From Bauldia sp965232525 (GTDB lineage Bacteria > Pseudomonadota > Alphaproteobacteria > Rhizobiales > Kaistiaceae), in the NCBI RefSeq assembly GCF_965232525.1, contig NZ_OZ246980.1, positions 1,984,001 to 2,048,000 on the forward strand: 64,000 bases of DNA. The letters run 5' to 3'. The position numbers were made by a program, and so were the translations under genes. Shown one piece after another: positions 61,134 to 64,000 of this stretch; position 1 is the first letter of the stretch; the number at the start of each line of letters is the position of its first letter. The notes under the pieces were generated by a model. The model saw nothing but the letters and a program-made list of their open reading frames with translations, did not search any database and had not been told where the DNA came from.

Positions 61134-62398
61134 CGGCCGCATCGCCCCTGTCGCGAAGCGTTGAGGCTGAGGCGACGAAGTCGCAAGGCGCCGATCCCGC
61201 CGCACCTCCAAGCAGCCGTCAGATCGCCATGGTGATCTCCCACCTCGTCGGACGAAGCGGGGGCGCAGAACGCATCTTCGTAGAGCTCGCGAACATGCTG
61301 GCCGAGCGCGGTTATTCAGTCACATGCGTAACGTTCGACGAAGAGGATGGAGAGCCTTTCTATCCCCTGAGCCCCGAGGTGGATTTGATCGCGCTGGCGC
61401 CGCGACATCGTCGCTCACACCGGTTTCCACTTAAGTGGTTGACCTCAAAGCGCTTTCCGCGATCAGTTCGGCAGGCTGCGGACTGGCATCTGAAAAAGGA
61501 CCCGATCGTTCGCGCCGTGCGCGGCTATCTCCGTCGAGCACGGCCCGATGTCGCGATCAGTTTTCTTCCGCCGGCCAATACGCCGACCCTTCTCGCCGCC
61601 AAGGGTACGCGCACGCGCGTCGTGCCAACCAACCACAACGTTCCGGAGCGTGATTATCGTGACCCGAAACGTTGGAGCTCGAATCCACACGATCGCAAAC
61701 TCCGCCTGTCCGCACTCCGCTACGCGAAGTTTGTCCATGTGATTTTTCCGGAATTCGGAGAGTGGTTCCCGGCCTCGCTTCAGGACCGGATTGTGGTTGT
61801 ACCCAACTATGTGTCGAACCGGGTGTTGCGGCACCAACCGCAAGAAAAACGAGATAAAATCATCCTCGCCGTTGGTCGGGTCTCAAAGGTCAAGAACTAC
61901 CTGACCTTGGTCGAGGCGTGGGGACGCATTGCAAAAAAACACACCGACTGGCGGGTCCTGATCTACGGCAACGGACCCCAGGGCCGACGGGTCAGACGTC
62001 GAATAGCGGCATTGGGTCTACAGGACTCAGTAGAGCTGGGCGGCCACCACACCGATCTCGGCGAAGTCTATGCGAGATCTGCGATTTTCTGCCACCCAGC
62101 GCATTTTGAAGGCTTTGGATTGGCGCCGGCAGAGGCGCTCGCCCTGAAAGTACCTGTCGTTGCTTTTGCCGACTGCGCCGGCGTAAATCAGTTCGTGAAG
62201 GATGGTGTCAACGGCCTGATGGTCCAGCGGAATGAGGGCGCCGAGGGGTTGGCGGCTGCTCTGGAGAAGCTCATTCTGGACCCTGATCTGCGAAACAGGC
62301 TGGGAGACCGCGGTCCGGAAAGTGTCGCGGCGTTCACTGAGCAGAAGTATGTGGAGGCCTGGGTCCACATTATCGAACGTAGTATGCGCGACGGCTGA
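61130..62398 (+). CDS. Glycosyltransferase, family 4 (GT-B)
   Basis: A 422-residue retaining glycosyltransferase. The N-terminal domain has SHLVGRSGGAERIFVELANML; the C-terminal domain has ILAVGRVSKVKNYLTLVEAW, LIYGNGPQGRRVRRRI and CHPAHFEGFGLAPAEALALKVPVV, the EX7E-type nucleotide-sugar motif. GTG at 61130 overlaps the sulfotransferase stop. It probably adds one sugar to a surface glycan that the neighbouring sulfotransferases modify. Confidence 0.92.
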   Translation: MTAASPLSRSVEAEATKSQGADPAAPPSSRQIAMVISHLVGRSGGAERIFVELANMLAERGYSVTCVTFDEEDGEPFYPLSPEVDLIALAPRHRRSHRFPLKWLTSKRFPRSVRQAADWHLKKDPIVRAVRGYLRRARPDVAISFLPPANTPTLLAAKGTRTRVVPTNHNVPERDYRDPKRWSSNPHDRKLRLSALRYAKFVHVIFPEFGEWFPASLQDRIVVVPNYVSNRVLRHQPQEKRDKIILAVGRVSKVKNYLTLVEAWGRIAKKHTDWRVLIYGNGPQGRRVRRRIAALGLQDSVELGGHHTDLGEVYARSAIFCHPAHFEGFGLAPAEALALKVPVVAFADCAGVNQFVKDGVNGLMVQRNEGAEGLAAALEKLILDPDLRNRLGDRGPESVAAFTEQKYVEAWVHIIERSMRDG

Positions 62399-62469
62399 TG
62401 GGATGATCATCGATCGGACCGGACTTCGATCCGTTGCCGGCTCATACCCGGTTTCGTGTGCTCGTCCGA

Positions 62470-63291
62470 ATGACTGATCCGGTCTTCCTTCTCGGAGTCG
62501 GTGCACAGAAGTGCGGAACCAGTTGGCTCCACGAGCAACTGGCGGCGCAGGTAGACATCATGATGTCGCCAATCAAGGAACTCCACTATTGGGATCGGCG
62601 TTTCCATCCAGATTTCTTCGCGCCGCGTGAAACCGCCAAGCTCCTCACGAACTTGGTCAAGAAGAAGGGTGATGCGGTCACGTCAGAGGTCGACTTCGAG
62701 CGCATCGCTATGGATTGCGGGGAGAACTACTACCTCGCATATTTTCAGTCCCGGCTCAGGCCGCACCATCGCGCGCTTGGCGAGATCAGCCCATCGTATT
62801 CGGTGCTTTCCGCCAATGAGTTTGGCTACATACGACGGTTCCTGCCCTATCCGACCAAGGCGATCTTTCTCATGCGCGATCCGGTCGAGCGCGTCTGGTC
62901 GCAGTGTCGAATGCAGGCGAAAAAAGCGACGGGGCGCGGGCGCGACGTCACGGCCGAGCATCTCTTCCGGCGAAGCATCGACCGAAAGAAAATCGACGCA
63001 CGGACCGGATACGACAACACGGTCAGGAACCTCCTTGAGGCTTTCCCCCGGGACGACATTTTTTTCGGTTTCTTCGAAACGCTGTTTTCTGCGCAGGAGA
63101 TGGAGCGACTGGCCGATTTCATTGGTATCGGCCGCCTGGATGTCGATCTTGTCGCCAATCCCAACAAAGGCGCCGCGGTGGCGAAACCGGACCCCGCCGT
63201 TTGGAGCAACGTTCGCGCCCACCACGCCGATGTGTACGCATTCGTCCTCAAGCAGTTCGGATCCCAGGTACCGGAGAGCTGGCAGGTTTAA
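62470..63291 (+). CDS. Sulfotransferase domain protein
   Basis: A 273-residue PAPS-dependent sulfotransferase of the heparan-sulfate/NodH type. The P-loop is LGVGAQKCGTSWLHEQLAA (Lys14) and the 3'-phosphate motif is IFLMRDPVERVWSQCRMQAK (Arg-x6-Ser). GEISPSYSVLS is the usual middle block. ATG at 62470 is chosen over a TTG 36 bases upstream because the family begins close to the P-loop. It faces another sulfotransferase gene on the opposite strand 22 bases away. Confidence 0.9.
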   Translation: MTDPVFLLGVGAQKCGTSWLHEQLAAQVDIMMSPIKELHYWDRRFHPDFFAPRETAKLLTNLVKKKGDAVTSEVDFERIAMDCGENYYLAYFQSRLRPHHRALGEISPSYSVLSANEFGYIRRFLPYPTKAIFLMRDPVERVWSQCRMQAKKATGRGRDVTAEHLFRRSIDRKKIDARTGYDNTVRNLLEAFPRDDIFFGFFETLFSAQEMERLADFIGIGRLDVDLVANPNKGAAVAKPDPAVWSNVRAHHADVYAFVLKQFGSQVPESWQV

Positions 63292-63312
63292 CCGCGAAAC
63301 GGAGGCAAGCCG

Positions 63313-64000
63313 TTACAGGCCGTGCTTGTTCTTCCAGTCGACTGCAGGACCACCAAACTCATCAGCCAGCGTCCTGATTTCGTCGGCAAACAGCGGAATC
63401 AGATAAGCGCGGACCTCGTCCGACATGACGACTTTTGCCTGCTTTTGTTTGCGGTTGAAGTCCGCCGGAAGTTCGGTCGAGGGTGGCACATCGTCCGCGC
63501 CCAACTCGTTTACGATACGTCGGCGCAGACCCTGGGCATCACGCTTCAGATCGTCGAAAAAGTAGAGGCGAAAGCGGTCGTCTTCGGGACCTGTGCGCCA
63601 TCGGGCCAGTACGTCGGTGATCTTCGAGTGACGTAAACCGGTGCCCTTCTCCACAAACGACCGGACCTGGGCGAGGTCGGTTGGGTTGGGTCGATCGAAC
63701 CGGCGCACATTCATGCAGTACTGCGACCAGAGCCTCTCGATTGGATCGCGGGCGAGGTAGATGATGGTCGTGTTCGGAAAGTGATCGCGGACGGAGCGAG
63801 CACGTTCGTCCGGAATGATGGCGTATGGCGGGCAGATGTCACCCGATAGCCGCGAACCACGCGGGTTGAACAGCCGAGCGTACTCGTCGAGATTGATCGG
63901 CTTGCCGTGCAGCCAAAAGCGGGCCTCCAACCAGTTGACGTCTTCCTCGGTGATGAGCCTTTGGTTGGCGCGCTTCCGCTTACGGTTCGCTTCCGGCAGG
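63313..64000 (-). CDS. Sulfotransferase (3' part, cut by window edge)
   Basis: A minus-strand frame open to the end of the window; the start lies beyond base 64000. The visible 228 residues include RLSGDICPPYAIIPDERARS, the 3'-phosphate motif TTIIYLARDPIERLWSQYCM (Arg-x6-Ser) and a C-terminal VPPSTELPADFNRKQKQAKV. It belongs to the same family as the gene at 62470 and converges on it, but the two are too different to be a recent duplicate. Confidence 0.88.
   Translation of the reverse strand, partial: LPEANRKRKRANQRLITEEDVNWLEARFWLHGKPINLDEYARLFNPRGSRLSGDICPPYAIIPDERARSVRDHFPNTTIIYLARDPIERLWSQYCMNVRRFDRPNPTDLAQVRSFVEKGTGLRHSKITDVLARWRTGPEDDRFRLYFFDDLKRDAQGLRRRIVNELGADDVPPSTELPADFNRKQKQAKVVMSDEVRAYLIPLFADEIRTLADEFGGPAVDWKNKHGL

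Overview
The window is a high-GC chromosomal segment of an alphaproteobacterium. The strongest lineage marker is a SciP-type DUF1153 regulator (46136-46411), part of the CtrA cell-cycle circuit. A PmtA-type phosphatidylethanolamine N-methyltransferase, a SIMPL-domain protein, TRAP transporters and REP-like palindromic repeats fit the same group. I cannot name the genus from sequence alone. No rRNA, CRISPR array, transposase or integrase was seen. One tRNA is present, at 14983-15058.

Layout. 1-4.3 kb: the start of carB, a small RTX protein, a secreted hypothetical protein, carA and a GatB/YqeY protein. 4.4-18.4 kb: metabolic genes (frameshifted FAD oxidoreductase, DUF59 protein, GNAT, AGE-type epimerase, nucleoside hydrolase, zinc alcohol dehydrogenase, sugar-binding protein, a second RTX protein, SIMPL protein), interrupted by AT-richer genes for small secreted cysteine-rich proteins. 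A tRNA followed by 75/76-bp tandem repeats and a repeat-rich intergenic stretch also lie here. 18.6-20.9 kb: a translationally coupled ArsR / COG0701 permease / transglutaminase operon with a visible leaderless promoter. 21-26.5 kb: a pseudo-caspase plus Sel1-repeat protein, an MFS transporter and an AT-rich orphan island. 27-33.9 kb: a cyclic-nucleotide-binding membrane protein, a phosphofructokinase, a type III polyketide synthase, another cysteine-rich protein, a UbiA-type prenyltransferase, IPP isomerase and an orphan ABC ATPase. 34-40.2 kb: glutaryl-CoA dehydrogenase with a class III CoA-transferase (glutarate/lysine breakdown), a YdcZ transporter, an aldo/keto reductase and a sugar-acid dehydratase. 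40.2-43.8 kb: a complete TRAP transporter. 44-50.3 kb: housekeeping genes (pmtA, mnmA, sciP, pip, a UPF0173 hydrolase, ruvX, a cysK-glutaredoxin fusion). 50.6-54.7 kb: a 1362-residue TPR protein. 54.7-60 kb: two tandem inverted repeats, a sugar ABC transporter, an SGNH hydrolase and a ROK regulator. 60.1-64 kb: three sulfotransferases and a glycosyltransferase, suggesting sulfated glycan synthesis.

The most striking signal is a family of seven small secreted proteins (4449, 4858, 9397, 16858, 17425, 18005 and 30512) that I do not recognise as a named family. Each has a Sec signal peptide and a mature domain of about 90-100 residues. They share one cysteine framework: C-x(4,6)-C-x(16,20)-C-x(11,15)-C-x(6,12)-C-x(11,13)-C-x-C-x(15,18)-C. 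One member lacks exactly the first two cysteines, which suggests that those two pair with each other. They are scattered singly or in pairs between unrelated conserved genes and look AT-richer than their neighbours.

Other notable items: a caspase-fold domain with both catalytic residues replaced; a tRNA whose 3' flank carries repeats that each copy a tRNA-like 3' end; two perfect TGTGA-N6-TCACA (CRP-type) sites; a 20-bp palindrome before the glutaryl-CoA dehydrogenase gene; and a MITE-like 140-bp inverted repeat.
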